From Lepiota brunneoincarnata (Eukaryota > Basidiomycota > Agaricomycetes > Agaricales > Agaricaceae): a DNA stretch of 64,000 nt. Positions 21,631-32,357 of this stretch are shown here, one piece after another. The first letter of the stretch is position 1, and each line of letters opens with the position of its first letter. Location: assembly GCA_023014365.1 (NCBI GenBank), contig JAEBUN010000064.1:1-64000 (forward strand), given 5' to 3'. Both the position numbers and the translations under genes were made by a program. A model generated the notes under the pieces. The model did no database searches. It was not told the origin of the DNA and saw only the letters and a list, made by a program, of their open reading frames with translations.

Positions 21631-22435
21631 ATCAAGAGGGTGAGGGTTGGGACGGTTGCAAAAGATGTCGCAGGGGAGGCAATAGGGATGGGGGGCGGCA
21701 ATGGGGAGTGTTGGAGGTGTCTTTGGCTCCGACAGCGATGCTGGAGTGGGTACTGGTACTGGTGCTGCGCAGGAAGGCATTTGATTGGGTGGTGGCGGGG
21801 ATGGTGCTGGCGGAGATGCTAGTGGTTCTGGTTCGAGCTAGAGAGCAATCATGTTGCAGTGAGGATGGCACCAAATCCCGTACTATACTCTTGGTCACAT
21901 TCCAGTGCCATGACGAGGTAAGGTGCGAGGTGCTGGAGCAGGAGTGCGAGGCAGATGCATGGCAACATGATTTGCAGCTTTGAGGGAGGAGGAAGAAACC
22001 TAGGGGATTATTGATACAGCATGCGAAGGGGTGAGAGAGCGACGAACGTGCGATAGCCCTACCAGATGGTTCAAACAGAGAGCCAATGATGCAGCGCAAT
22101 GCGGACCAAGTCAAGGTGCGAAATGCTGACTCTCGGCTACCCTCGGCATCCTGCTGTTCTCTAAGTATGTATTTGAGCACATGCATGTTTCCAAGGCAAA
22201 AAGCAAAGCACCCGGCGTCCTTTGCATTCTTCGCCCATGTACATTTGCCTCCCCTGCCATCCCCAATCCAAATGTTACCACCTCTTTGCATCAAAATATG
22301 GCCTATCGCGAGCTGTGGGATGACATATATAAGTAAGTACAAGCAACAGATGCGAGGGAGAGGACCAACCTTGCATAGCATCTGCAATACCAGTCGCAAG
22401 TTGGCGAGTGGTTGCGAACTAGGCTTCAAAGCCAT
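21631..22435 (-). CDS. Unrecognised coding stretch
   Basis: A long minus-strand open frame of about 267 codons. The segment 22290-22050 looks coding (GNIWIGDGRGGKCTWAKNAK, DAGCFAFCLGNMHVLKYIL, SAFRTLTWSALRCIIGSLF), whereas the last part is Ser/Thr-rich low complexity. Intron-like borders may exist near 22325. Family unknown. It ends close to solo LTR 2 upstream and may be truncated by it. Confidence 0.35.
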
Positions 22436-22475
22436 TCGATAATGTCAAAAGGGAGCAAGGTTGGAACGCAGGAAG

Positions 22476-22917
22476 TGTAAGGGGAACTTCAGGTCACTGC
22501 TCACAACCTCGAATTCGGAAATCCGATTCCCTGCCTCTCTATGTTCGGAAACCCGATCCCCAGCTTCCTATGCTCGGAAATCCGATTCCCTGCCTTCCTG
22601 CATTCAGAAATCTCATCCCCAGCCCCCTTCGGCCAGGAATTCGGCCCTCTAGCACTCCAGTGCTTGGAGTTCCTTCCTGCACCCCTCCAATGCAGATGCA
22701 AACCCTCACTGGCGCATGCAACCCTGTCCCGAGCCCATTCCCGACCATACCCACTTTAGACATCCCTGATACCTCGCGGCCATTTATGTAGAGTAGATTA
22801 CTTAACTTGGACTTAAGTAGTATAAGTAGTGTAGGTGAGCTCGGAGAAACCTTACTCGATTCTCTAAGGTTTCCCCCTGCTCAGTCGATGCGACACGACA
22901 ACCAGGTTGCCCTTGCA
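22476..22917 (+). mobile_element. Solo LTR 2 with target duplication GGAAG
   Basis: 442 bp from TGTAAGGGGAACT to TTGCCCTTGCA, aligning along its length to solo LTR 1 (17410-17940) but with a shorter internal region. It is flanked by perfect 5-bp direct repeats GGAAG (22471-22475 and 22918-22922). It has TG...CA ends; the terminal inverted repeat has one mismatch. Confidence 0.9.
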
Positions 22918-23034
22918 GGAAGGCTCAACCTTCACTTCCAGGTTGCGTAGGCGTGTTTCATGCAGGGAGAATGTCGTTCCCGCAACTGAAAGGCGCAACA
23001 TATAACGCATGGCTCTCCTCGAGCCTGCAGTACA

Positions 23035-23560
23035 TCACTCCTTGATATAAACAAATATCTTCTGCAAGCCACCATAGGCTGCGAAAATCAAACCATGCAT
23101 CCACCGGGTTATGTCAGATTCAGTAACTGGGCGCACTCTTCCCGCGCAGCGAAGTGCGTACCGATGACCCTTGGATTTTTGCTTGCCTGCAGCATCTTGT
23201 ACTTGATGCGCATAGGCAGATGTCTGAGGCTGAAACATCACTACCAATGGCTTCCGCGGTTCCTCATCTGCCACCCAGCTGGAGTATTTAATAATGATGT
23301 CGAAAATGTTGGCCAGGACATCTACCGCGATGGTAGACATGCCATTCTGGGCAGAGGATTTGATTTGCATCACAGTGCCATAAGCTTGCAAGAGTTAGCG
23401 CCGGCGTTGCTATCCTCAACATTGTGCAAGGAACATACCGCAGTCTAAGAAGAGTTGGTTGCTTTGCCTGCATTGCTTCCTGGCATCATTTGGAAGAATA
23501 AGTTGAACATCAGGTGAAGCGGAGGCATTTACGGAAGGTAGGGTGCCTGCAGCACCTTTC
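23035..23560 (-). CDS. Unrecognised two-exon minus-strand fragment
   Basis: Exon 1 reads SVNASASPDVQLILPNDARK, QCRQSNQLFLDC, then a 50-nt intron (GTATGT...TTGCAAG with CTAAC) joins in phase to AYGTVMQIKSSAQNGMSTIA, DIIIKYSSWVADEEPRKPLV, RVRPVTESDITRWMHGLIF and ends at a stop at 23035. The splicing is clean and there is no internal stop. The 5' end is not defined (a TGCAG acceptor-like site precedes it). Family not recognised. Confidence 0.5.
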
Positions 23561-24400
23561 GAAAGACCCAGTGAAGAGTAAGTAACCCTCTAAGCACAAA
23601 ATAAATGAGATCGAGCAAGCAGAGTGTATTGGTCCAGGGGTGAGGTCTGCTACTAGTCCGGGAAATGCCCTGGTGCAGGCAAATGTATGCTGCACAGCTA
23701 CTCAAATACAATCTCTTTTGCCCCCGAACTCAGCAGCAACCTTCCAACTTGCAATGAGAAACATGGTTGAGGAAGTGAGAGAGCGATTCAGCTGGAGGTC
23801 CGGGGTCTAACTTGCACTGGTTAATGAAATGCATGGGCGTGTCGGGCTCTGCAAGCAGTCTCACTCAAAGTGAGTACTTGCAATGGGCCCCTGGCAACTA
23901 ACTTGCGCGGGCAGTGGAAATCCTATTCTTAGAAGGCCTGGGCCCTCAAGGGGACTAGAGGTTGGCAGAATCTGGAGCTGGTCACTGAAGCTCTGGTGGC
24001 CAGGGTGCGAAAAATGAATAAGCGCCCGCGCGCAACATACAGACTTAATGCAAAACCTGCAGCTTGCCCCCTCGGAGTTGCAGCCAGTTGGCTGGGCAAG
24101 CGGCTGGAATGCCTGGGCCCAGGAGCCTCCCAGAGCCCCAGGGCAGAGGGAGCTCCTCTCAAGAAAGGAGAGGGGCTTGGAGAGAGGGAGCTGAACCTCA
24201 GGCAAGCAGGTAGCGGCCTTGCCAGGGGGCAATACCCGAGTGCAGATACCCAAGGTATGCCTGGGCCCAGCGGCTGGCTAGCGAGGGCCTCGAGGCGGCG
24301 CCAGGTGGGGAGGGCTGGCCTGCTAAGTGCTGAAGTGCTGGCCAGCGCCCGCCAGCGCCCGCCAGCACCACCCACGTGGCCTTGCGACCGGCTAGTTCGA
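23561..24400. other. No gene recognised; GC-rich tract
   Basis: 24050-24370 is GC-rich with small tandem duplications (CCAGCGCCCG repeated at 24343-24362). Long open frames on both strands follow from the composition. Confidence 0.5.
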
Positions 24401-24454
24401 AAAATTGGTCATTCCCTCGGAATGGCGGAGCTGCCCAATTTGGGGATGACCCAT

Positions 24455-24525
24455 AATGGTCATGTGATACGCGGCAACCAGCGCATTACCTGAAATCACC
24501 TCTTGGTTCGATTCCAAGACCTCGC
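24455..24525 (+). promoter_or_regulatory. tRNA-type Pol III promoter-like element (SINE head?)
   Basis: GGTTCGATTCC (about 24505-24515) is a perfect box B, inside a T-arm-like hairpin CTTGG-TTCGATT-CCAAG. A weak box A-like TGATACGCGG lies about 40 bp upstream. The acceptor-stem ends do not pair (no match for ACCTCGC upstream), so it is not a normal tRNA gene. A tRNA-derived SINE head is a possible explanation. Confidence 0.35.
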
Positions 24526-24630
24526 ACTTTCGCAGCTCGCTGCCCTATCTTCGGAGACGGCCAGCCTGATGCTTAAGTAAGGATCTGGCTAAGGAATTAC
24601 ACACAGACAGACAGACGAAAAAGCCGTAGT

Positions 24631-24647
24631 GCAAAAGACTACGCAGT
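24631..24647 (+). other. Short perfect hairpin
   Basis: GTAGT-GCAAAAG-ACTAC, a 5-bp stem with 7-nt loop, 210 bp upstream of the hammerhead motif and probably part of the same small element. Confidence 0.4.
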
Positions 24648-24858
24648 GGGCCGGCCTCTCATCAGGTAACCATGCCGCGAGGGGTCCCGAGTGGGAGGGA
24701 TGCCCCAGGCCCAGCCCCCCCTTCCTACCTACCTGTACGGGGTCCCGGAGGCACCCCGGCGCGCTAGCCGGTCCAGCAGATCAATTAATATATTGATTCA
24801 TACTCCCCTACAGCCATCCTAAGTTAGGTAGTCTAATTCTGTCGCTACATGAGCCAAG

Positions 24859-24916
24859 GCGGGTTAGGGCAGCGGTTAAGCCCTCTGATGAGCCCCTTCG
24901 CAAGGGCGAAACCCGC
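24859..24916 (+). ncRNA. Hammerhead ribozyme motif, type III
   Basis: All conserved parts are present in order. Stem III 5' strand GCGGG (24859-24863), then U-U with cleavage predicted after 24865. Stem I is AGGGC/GCCCU (24866-24870 with 24880-24884) closed by a 9-nt loop. The core CTGATGA is at 24885-24891. Stem II is GCCC/GGGC (24892-24895 with 24904-24907) with an 8-nt loop. The core GAAA is at 24908-24911, and stem III 3' strand CCCGC at 24912-24916. Every base of the CUGAUGA and GAAA core matches and all 14 stem pairs are Watson-Crick. The predicted site is GUU, which obeys the NUH rule. Hammerheads self-cleave RNA by transesterification and are known in several retroelements. This one overlaps a near-consensus box A (TAGGGCAGCGG, 24865-24875). 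The stem III of only 5 bp would be weak unless the RNA is concatemeric. Confidence 0.85.
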
Positions 24917-24959
24917 GCAAGTCCCCCCACTTCTGCCCATAAACCGCCTACCTGGACAT

Positions 24960-27329
24960 GTGCTGCCTTTGCGACTCATATACCACCCAAGAATGCGCGC
25001 GCAGTAGAGGCAGTGCCGATGTCATCCTGCTGTTGAGCGCCAGAAGCTCGCTATTAGGAGCGCGGTGCTTTTCATGCCACCCGGACCCAGACCCGTGGCT
25101 CTATCTACGGGGAGCACTGCGTCTTACATGCACATACGCGTGCGTGATTGCTTCAGGACTTGTCTGGAGTGGACTAGATCAGCGCTCATCAATCATTGCT
25201 TTTGTTACTTCCACTGCGCAATCAGCCTCAGCCGAGCCCATTCACCCGCGAGCTCTCAGGACCAGTGTCCCCATCTCCGACATGGAAACATAATATCACG
25301 CCATAGAACAGTAGGCTCTCATCTTGGATTTGCTCTTTCACCATCATCCTCGCAGTTCTGCCTCTTGTAGCTCGTCGCTTCTCTCAACCCATCCTCTTTT
25401 CCTTCACCGAGGGCCTAGGTAATATGTCCGGAAGTGCTGCTCCCCAAATTGACGCCGAGCCATAGTGCAGGATATGGTGCGAGTCTCGTTTTTTTATGGA
25501 GGGCGCGAGTCCGACTCGCTTCTCTGTAGTCTGATGGGGGACTCGAATACAGCTGGACTTGGGTGCTTCGCCCGATTTCGGCACTTAGCGCCTCGAATGG
25601 GGCGCAGGCCCCTCCATTCATGGTAGAACGGGAACATCCAGCAGGTATCACTTCGGACCGTTGGAAACGCATTCTCCTCGCCGCCCACCCTCTCTTGCGT
25701 GACATCGATAATTCGCCGGTCTTTCACAAGTGGCTCCGGCTCACCTCGGGAAAATCAGTTTCTGGCGTTGTTCCCACCATCTTTCCTCCGTCCGGTCGTC
25801 AGCATGGGGCGCTGGCACCGACGCCTCGGTTTCCGTCGCGCCTTCCAAAATCATCGAGGGTGCCAGGATACGCCTTCCAATCGCCTTACACTGGAGTCGG
25901 CTACTTTTCTTTTTATCGTACGACGCGTAGGCAATTGCTTCGCTTGTTGAATGACCCATGTCTGAGCCCTGGTGTTACGGCCAAGGGAGTAGGACATGTT
26001 GGCTTCCATGGGCTATAGCATCTATGCTTTAATTCGGCAGGGCCCCGCCGCGCTGAACATATCTCAAATCTAGTTGACGAACTTACTGTTTGACTCTACC
26101 CTTTTGGATTATGAAGCACCGCCTGGCCTGACGCTATCTTCTGGTTCTGCCACCACTGTGTATTGGATGCTAAGCGCTGAGTGCTTGTCTGGGAGCCAGG
26201 TTTACCAGGTATGTATCACCACCTTCTCCCTTGCCCCTTCTAAGTCCGCTCACCTTGAAGCGAACACTTTGGTTGATAGTAATTCACTCCCTTCAGCAAA
26301 GGTTGAGCTTCGATTTCTTGTAACCTCATAATGGCGATGGCGAGGGGTAGAAGGAGGAGGTGAAGCCACCGCCAATTTCATTCCCTTTCGGCACTGGGCA
26401 GCAGACCAGGAGACGAAGTAAGCCCATCAACGTCTCAAAGAATGGTAGATTCATGTCTCGATCCTACTTTTTTACTCTCTTTCTCACAGTTCTCCCTCTT
26501 GTAGTTCAATATACTTCTCCACCCGCTTTCAACTCTGTCACAAGTACTTATGCGACGTGTCTGGGAGTGCTGTTCCCGAATCCGCATGATCCCAGGCTCC
26601 GGAGCTCTCAGGGCTTTTTTCGACTACGGATTCTGGGAGGTGTGTGATGGATAACATATGGTATAGCGACGTATGAGGAAACGTGAGTACGCTTTTCCAT
26701 GGAAGGCTCGGTCTCAAAAAGCAATACACGTTAATAGGTGTAGCCTTGCTTCAAGCCTTATAACCGAAAATCGGGTCTAGTTACCTCGTTTAGGGGGAAG
26801 TTGCGATAGGAACAAATGGCCAGCATCGTCCCACACCAAAATGTAACAAAAAAATTCACCATGTTCTCATCGCCGTCCACCCTTCGATTGCACGTCAACA
26901 CGCAGCCTCCTTTCACAAGTGACTCCCACTACTTTACCCCCTCCCCCACCGGATTGGCTTGCTCTTCTATTCCCCCCGCCTCGACCCAGATGTCAGTGTG
27001 TGGAGCTGTCGTCACTGCGCCAGTCCCTATCACGGCTTCCAATCCGGCTCCCTGAAGCGTAAGGGTTTGCTCGCTGTTTGCTCGGTCACTCATTTGAGGT
27101 TGCTGATCAGGTTTGTGGGCCTTTTCATTCAGTCGATGGGTTGACTAACCCACTTATGACAGTTGTACGAGACCAACTGCGAATGTTATCCGTGAAGCCA
27201 GAGAGGGTGGATGTTGTTTTTGGGGGTCGGATAGATAACAACCGCACGAGCACGTATACTAGGCCCTGCGGTTATAAACTATTTCCGTCATTTGATTACA
27301 GCTGATCTTAAGAAACCCAACTGTCCTCT
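24960..27329. other. Diverged repeats, no gene recognised
   Basis: 25340-25470 and 26475-26600 are diverged direct repeats (both begin with CAGTTCT-CCTCTTGTAG and continue to a TGTC-GGGAGTGCTG core). Open frames in this stretch overlap on both strands and do not resemble known families. Confidence 0.45.
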
Positions 27330-27480
27330 GGCAGCTTTGCCATTCCGAGGGAAATTGACTGGGCCCTTACGAACCCCCCCGGAATGACCAATTTTTCGAT
27401 TTTGGGGGACGTTGCTTCTGCCTGATGAACCCCCTTGGAATGGTAAAGCTGCCCGCGAAACCCATCAGAATGGCCAAATT
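27330..27480 (+). repeat. Short interspersed family, best copy
   Basis: Built from GCCATTCCGAGGGAAATTGA, GAACCCCCCCGGAATG and CCCTTGGAATGGTAAAGCTG. Related stretches are at 1-45, 21225-21420 and 24405-24445. The CCATTCC/GGAATGG halves are inverted repeats, so a MITE-like origin is possible. Confidence 0.5.
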
Positions 27481-27695
27481 TCTCAGAAATGAGCTCCGTA
27501 GCTTCACGTGACCCGCAATCTTCACCGTGCATTCATTTCCTAGAGTGAGTAGCAGCACAGGGTTGCCGAACACTCATTGATCACGGGAACATGTTATTGA
27601 CATACCACCAGCAAAAGATGGCGCAACGCAGACAGGGAAGAGGAACGTGTCGCTAAAGAAGAAGTGAACTGAACGAGCAGATCAAGGCGGATGCC

Positions 27696-29144
27696 ATGCG
27701 TCAAATGCTGGTCAGAGAACAAGTCCCCCAAGTAGCAGCACAACCTCTGGTGAGCATTCACGACCTAGCAGACATCGCCCATGCCGATCTGACCGAACCG
27801 GTCATTGCCGTAGCCCTAACAGGAACACAAGTCCCAGCGGCAGGAGTTGAAGCCGGAGCCGTACAAGGACCCCTAGGACCAGGAGCAGCAGGACTCGCAG
27901 GAGCAGCCGAGCTCGTAGAAGTACCAGCCCAAGGACTCGCCACTCCCGTCAAAGTCGATCGCGCAGTTACTCCTCATCACGGAGCCTCGCGCCCATTATT
28001 ATCCAACAACCCTCTCATACCTTCAGTCCCATACTCAGACAGACTGCCTGTGGTCCATGCATGTTCAGGTTCCGGCAGCTTCGACAATAGCTCCTGGGTC
28101 ACCTAGACACCCCGACTTGCAACAAGCTCAGCAGCAACCTGCAATTAACATTCAGCAGCCTCCTGGAGCACCACAACAACAGTTCCCCACCGCAATCCCT
28201 GGACTATCCACTCCAGGCACCACCTACCTACCACTTGGCTCTGCTGCTCCGGTGCCGCCCGTTATCATCTGTACTTCAAGATCATCCACCAGGTCGAGGA
28301 GTTCAAGGACACGTCGGAGCTCGGGAAGAACCCGCCGGAGTTCAGGAAGGACACGGTCGCGGAGTATGTCAGAGAGCCCACGCAGGAGGCGCTCGAGACG
28401 GCATAGGTCTCAATCACCCACTCGTTCCCGTTCTCGCTCTCCCCAATACTACCGAAGTTCTACAACCCCACCAACACAAATGTCTGTGATCATCCACACG
28501 TCGCGTTCTCACTCCCATTCGCCTTCACGCCACTCCCGATACGGTTATACCCCGGCACAACCCATCCAACAGCCTCCCGTTATCATCCCCCAGCAGCCGA
28601 TTACCTCGGGTCCACCAGTGCTAATCCCTCGTTCTTCGCCATCATATTCAAGCCGCAGCTGTCGCACCCATAGATGCCGTGGTAGTCGCAGTCGCAGTCC
28701 CTCTGCTCCCGTCATTATTCAGCAACCGACTCACCTCCCACCCGGAGGGACTATTCCTATAGTTGACCCCCCAATTCCTTCCTCTCAAGCCCCCCCCAAT
28801 CACCATACCTGGTGGACAGTCGGTTCCCCAAGCTCCTCAACAACTTATTCTGCACTCTTCAGGTTCGCGCTGTTACTCCCATCACCCTTTCAACGGTCCC
28901 CTCAAGGCCAAGAAGCCATTCTAGATCCCTATCGCGGCGGTATCGTTCCCGTTCTCCTTCACATTATCATGTCCCCCCCGTAGAAGCTCACATCATACCA
29001 AGTCGCTATCCATCACGTCATTCAAGAACTAGGTCAAGATCACCTCATACGGTCGTCCTCGGCAACCCATATGACCGTCACCCTCGGCGACGAAGGTCTC
29101 CGGAGGGTTCAATCCCACAAATGGGGTCCAAGAGACTGCAGTAA
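27696..29144 (+). pseudogene. RS-rich (Ser/Arg) repeat protein, frameshifted
   Basis: Three plus-strand frames in turn encode the same kind of sequence. One has TPRTRSSRTRRSSRARRS and RSRSYSSSRS followed by IIIQQPS. Then a long frame 28057-28983 has RRRRSRRHRSQSPTRSRSRS, PVIIHTSRS-like and PPVIIPQQP modules. The last frame, to 29144, has RSLSRRYRSRSPSHYHV and SRHSRTRSRSP. The repeated RS tracts and the P-x-VII-x-Q modules show one ancestral protein. One frame change lies at a C-run near 28790, after which PPPITIPGGQSVPQAPQQL continues the theme. RS domains are typical of splicing and RNA-binding proteins, but no RRM is visible. Alternative: unrecognised introns rather than frameshifts. Confidence 0.5.
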
Positions 29145-29177
29145 AGCAGATATGTACTCGCTCGGGGTGCGAGTTTC

Positions 29178-29430
29178 TTACTCAAAATCAATGTACACAA
29201 TTGACACGCCATGGCCGTCCTCCTTGGTGACATGTTCTCGATATTTGTTGAATCTCATTGAGCTGACAAATGCTGGGGGACTTTTAGGTATGAAAATGGC
29301 GATCATATCAACGACGCGTTTGTGATCGGTGTAGTGGGTGTGCATCAATGTTACACGATGCTTGAGGCTTGAAGAGTCTGCTAACACGGACCACAGGTGG
29401 TTCTGCGAGTGGAAAAGTTAGTCTTGTGTG
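29178..29430 (-). CDS. Unrecognised exon
   Basis: After an acceptor-like CTCGCAG (minus strand) the frame reads NHLWSVLADSSSLKHRVTLM, HTHYTDHKRVVDMIAIFIPK and FNKYREHVTKEDGHGVSIVY before a stop. It looks like genuine coding sequence but no family is recognised, and the gene cannot be extended with confidence. Confidence 0.35.
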
Positions 29431-29715
29431 GTGCTCAGATAAGTGCTGACGCAGATGCTCGTCGTTGCGTTAGCCAGTCTTTGATACAGGCAAGCCACCT
29501 GTGAGTATGCTCATCGCAGCGTGTCCGATCAGCTGGGCCGCCGCTGGTGATACCTTTGCTGCGCTTCCTTCAATGAACCGTGCTTGTACTGGGCAAAACC
29601 AGACGTTGACGCTTACCCCCTTCAGCGTGGGTACCTCGCGCTTCTCACCTAATCTGATTTGCTGATTTTTTTCTTTTCATCCAGAGCACGAAGCTGAGAA
29701 TTAGTGAGTTCCCCG

Positions 29716-30480
29716 TCATGAGGTTGTAGGGATAATTCCGGGGGTTGGATGGAGCGTTGCGTCTATGCACAAAAGATAAAATTTATGTAAGCTAGCTATA
29801 CTCGTAAGTACACCAGAAAAAGAATCGTAGTCCAAAGAAATGCAGTTGCAGAAGATCGTAAACAGCGTCACTTTGAATTGAATTGGCATCGAGCGTTCCC
29901 AGATGACTTGTAGTTGTTTGCTTACAGCGACGAAGGATGCGGGGAGGAAGACCGCAGTAAGGTAAGTGATTTGCTTCATGTTTTAGCGTGGTCAGCGTAG
30001 CGGCAAATATATTCGTAGGGGTGGAAACATGCAGCCGCGCTGTCCCTCAGAGCCGCTTCCATCATACTCCTCATCAATTTGCTATCCGGGATATTGCTGA
30101 AGACCTGTGAACCAGTAATGTCCATGAGCAATTTTCATGGCACCACGAGGGTGGGAGAAAGCTATAAGCAACGAACCAAGTTCATAACATTCTTTAGCCG
30201 CCTCTCCTGCATCATCAAGTCGTTGATCAGCCTATCGATCTCGTGACTCAAGTGATCACGTCCTCTCTCCAGGAACCTCCTGCTGAGTTTTCTGTCTTCC
30301 TTGTTAATACGGGAGGATGACATGGCCGGGTTTGTCGTCCCCCCGGATAAATTTAACGCTCTTCTTGAAATCACCCAGGAGGGACACGTAGAAGAGCTGA
30401 TGCGCACGGATGATATGCGGGTCTTGTGTGATCTTCCATCGTCCTATCCCAATGACTTTGGATTCCTGAGAGCGGTAATT
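29716..30480 (-). pseudogene. CorA-like Mg2+ transporter C-terminal fragment
   Basis: The minus strand reads DPHIIRAHQLFYVSLLGDFK, then after a frameshift NPAMSSSRINKEDRKLSRRF and HEIDRLINDLMMQERRLKNV-MNL. An intron ending CACAG leads to VFSNIPDSKLMRSMMEAALR-DSAA, and after an intron-like gap with damaged ends comes MKQITYLTAVFLPASFVA. The order of helix, MQ-RR-KNVMNL, DS-and-DSAA, MKQ-TYLT-FLPASF is that of fungal CorA-like channels. The GMN signature and second membrane helix are not found. The frameshift, lost splice ends and truncation mark it as a pseudogene. Confidence 0.6.
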
Positions 30481-30754
30481 ATAAGGAAAAAATGACTATC
30501 AGAGCCCTGGGTATGACACGAACCATTTGGCAGATATGGTTATACAAGTGCTCCAAGGCCTGATCCCACGAGTGCATCGCATGCCAGAGGAACGTCAGCA
30601 GGGGATCACTAGATTCTTGGAACATCTTCTGCCAGAGTAGACGCTTTGTCCTGCCAAGGCGACGTCAGCTGGATTCAAAAACGCAAGTGATTCTATCATG
30701 GCAACAGCATCTGCAAAGCGGATTCTTTCGTGAAGCTCGCTAGCTCCTGTTGTT

Positions 30755-31275
30755 GGCAGGTCTAGGTTGGGGTGATGCCTCCTGGCGAGTGACTTCACTC
30801 TTAACCTCCCGAAAGCTTTCCTCTTTCAACTGTGCAGCGGTCTTCTCCCAAGTCCCCCCTTTCTCTCTACATGGCCTCAAGAACGGCTTGCAGTGATTGA
30901 CAGCACGCGCAATCATAATGAGAGCCTTGGCATCGAACACATTACGCTTCGAACCTAAGCCACGCGGGACCTTTCCAGAGTCTTCTGCTTCTCCTTTCTG
31001 CCACCTTTTGTGGGATCTGGGCGCGGGGCATCATCCACGTTCTCTTTGTTGCCATTGTTGGAGCCAGACGAAGCCTTGTGGGAAGGCTTGCGTACTTCGG
31101 AGGCAGGAGAAGATGAGAGTGGGGTTGTCGTAGTAGATATGCTGGGTGCGGGTGGTGAGTGATTATCAATTGGGTTGAGGAGAGATGAGATTGAAGGATG
31201 AGTGTCACGAAGTACGACAGGTGGACTTGGGGGATGATAGGGAGATGGTGTGAGTTCGAGCACTTTGCTAAGCAA
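30755..31275 (-). pseudogene. Basidiomycete FDAKALIMIARAVN-type protein, frameshifted
   Basis: A Pro/Ser-rich N-terminal frame (LSSSPASEVRKPSHKASSGS, NKENVDDAPRPDPTKGG) shifts by one base at about 30965 into KVPRGLGSKRNVFDAKALI, MIARAVNHCKPFLRPCREKG and GTWEKTAAQLKEESFRE. The second part resembles a SANT/Myb-like domain (regular Trp and basic helices) common in element-rich basidiomycete genomes; that assignment is by recollection and is uncertain. After a further about 20 codons the frame breaks. Confidence 0.45.
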
Positions 31276-32357
31276 AGCCTTGTATGTGGGTCAGTCGCCT
31301 CTATAGACGCCACCGAAATGTAGTACATTTTTAATCCGGGCCCAGACTTATTCAACGTTTTGTCCATTGAACAAGAACACAGCTGACTTATATAGAACTC
31401 CGATTCGGACGATGACGTCCACACTTTACGGGCCCCTGAGAAGAGTAGGTATAGAAACGGGCATCACACTGGTGGTTCAACGATTTTATGAGCAATTTAT
31501 CCTAGGCGTGTTGTAGGGGCACTTTGCGATGACCGAACAGTTGTCCCCCGGTCGGAAAGATTTCTCTCAAACTGGGCACTGGCGCCGTTTCGGCAAGCCT
31601 GCTGAATCCAGTGCTTAAAGCCATTATATATGGATAGGAAGGAATAACATATTTTGAACACGAAATAATAATTGGATGAGCAACGTCGCGCTGCGATTAT
31701 CACCCCTTGGCGGCCACACTTCAGGTCTCTAGTCATGGAACGTGGCATTGCCCCTGGCAACGTGTTTTCCCTGGACTTGAAATAATTCATGATGGTTTTG
31801 GTATCGATGCATCTTGATGTATCTTTGACTCAACCGCCTCCCGTTTTATAACTGGCGGCCGACATGAGATTTTACCTCTCCTTCCTATGATTAAGCTCAA
31901 GGGCACTTCCTGTTCTTTCATGTTCTAGCCCTGGTTTACAATCCGATAAACGCGGCGGGGAATGAATTCAAACCCCGCACATCACCCTCGATTCACCACA
32001 GCAATTTTTGCAGCTGTCGCCGCCTTCGAACCTCTTCATGTGTGCTTGAAATACATCCCCCTGTCTGACCACGGGAGCATAACGCCAGTCGAGTATACTG
32101 GTCTCCACTCTCTCTTTTGCTGTGAAGACAGCCTCGATCGCCGACAATCCAGCAGGTGCAAAGTCGATAGTATGTGTGTGGTTCTTGCATTGGAGAATTT
32201 TGTCAGCAAGTAACATCATCATGTTGACCATCGCGGTCAGAGTAGACGGTTGGTGGTATGGACCTGTGCTCTCCCGTGTCGTTGATGGATGGTTGTGATA
32301 TCACCTGCCCGATCCGGACTAATCGCTAACCATTGTTTCAGAGCCTGTATAATAAAC
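31276..32357. other. No supported gene
   Basis: A minus-strand frame at 31968-32231 (ILQCKNHTHTIDFAPAGLSA, ILDWRYAPVVRQGDVFQAHM) could be a small exon, but there are no splice partners I can support. Confidence 0.4.

Noticed and set aside
17410..22917. A single 5.5-kb LTR retrotransposon between two direct LTRs
   Set aside because: Each LTR has its own different target duplication and the interior has no gag-pol, so they are independent solo insertions.
23996..24493. GC-rich 165-codon open frame
   Set aside because: Overlaps equally long frames on the other strand and consists of low-complexity GC-rich sequence.
24455..24525. A tRNA gene around the perfect box B
   Set aside because: The T-arm is good but the acceptor ends do not pair and the D-arm and anticodon arm are not convincing; kept only as a Pol III promoter-like element.
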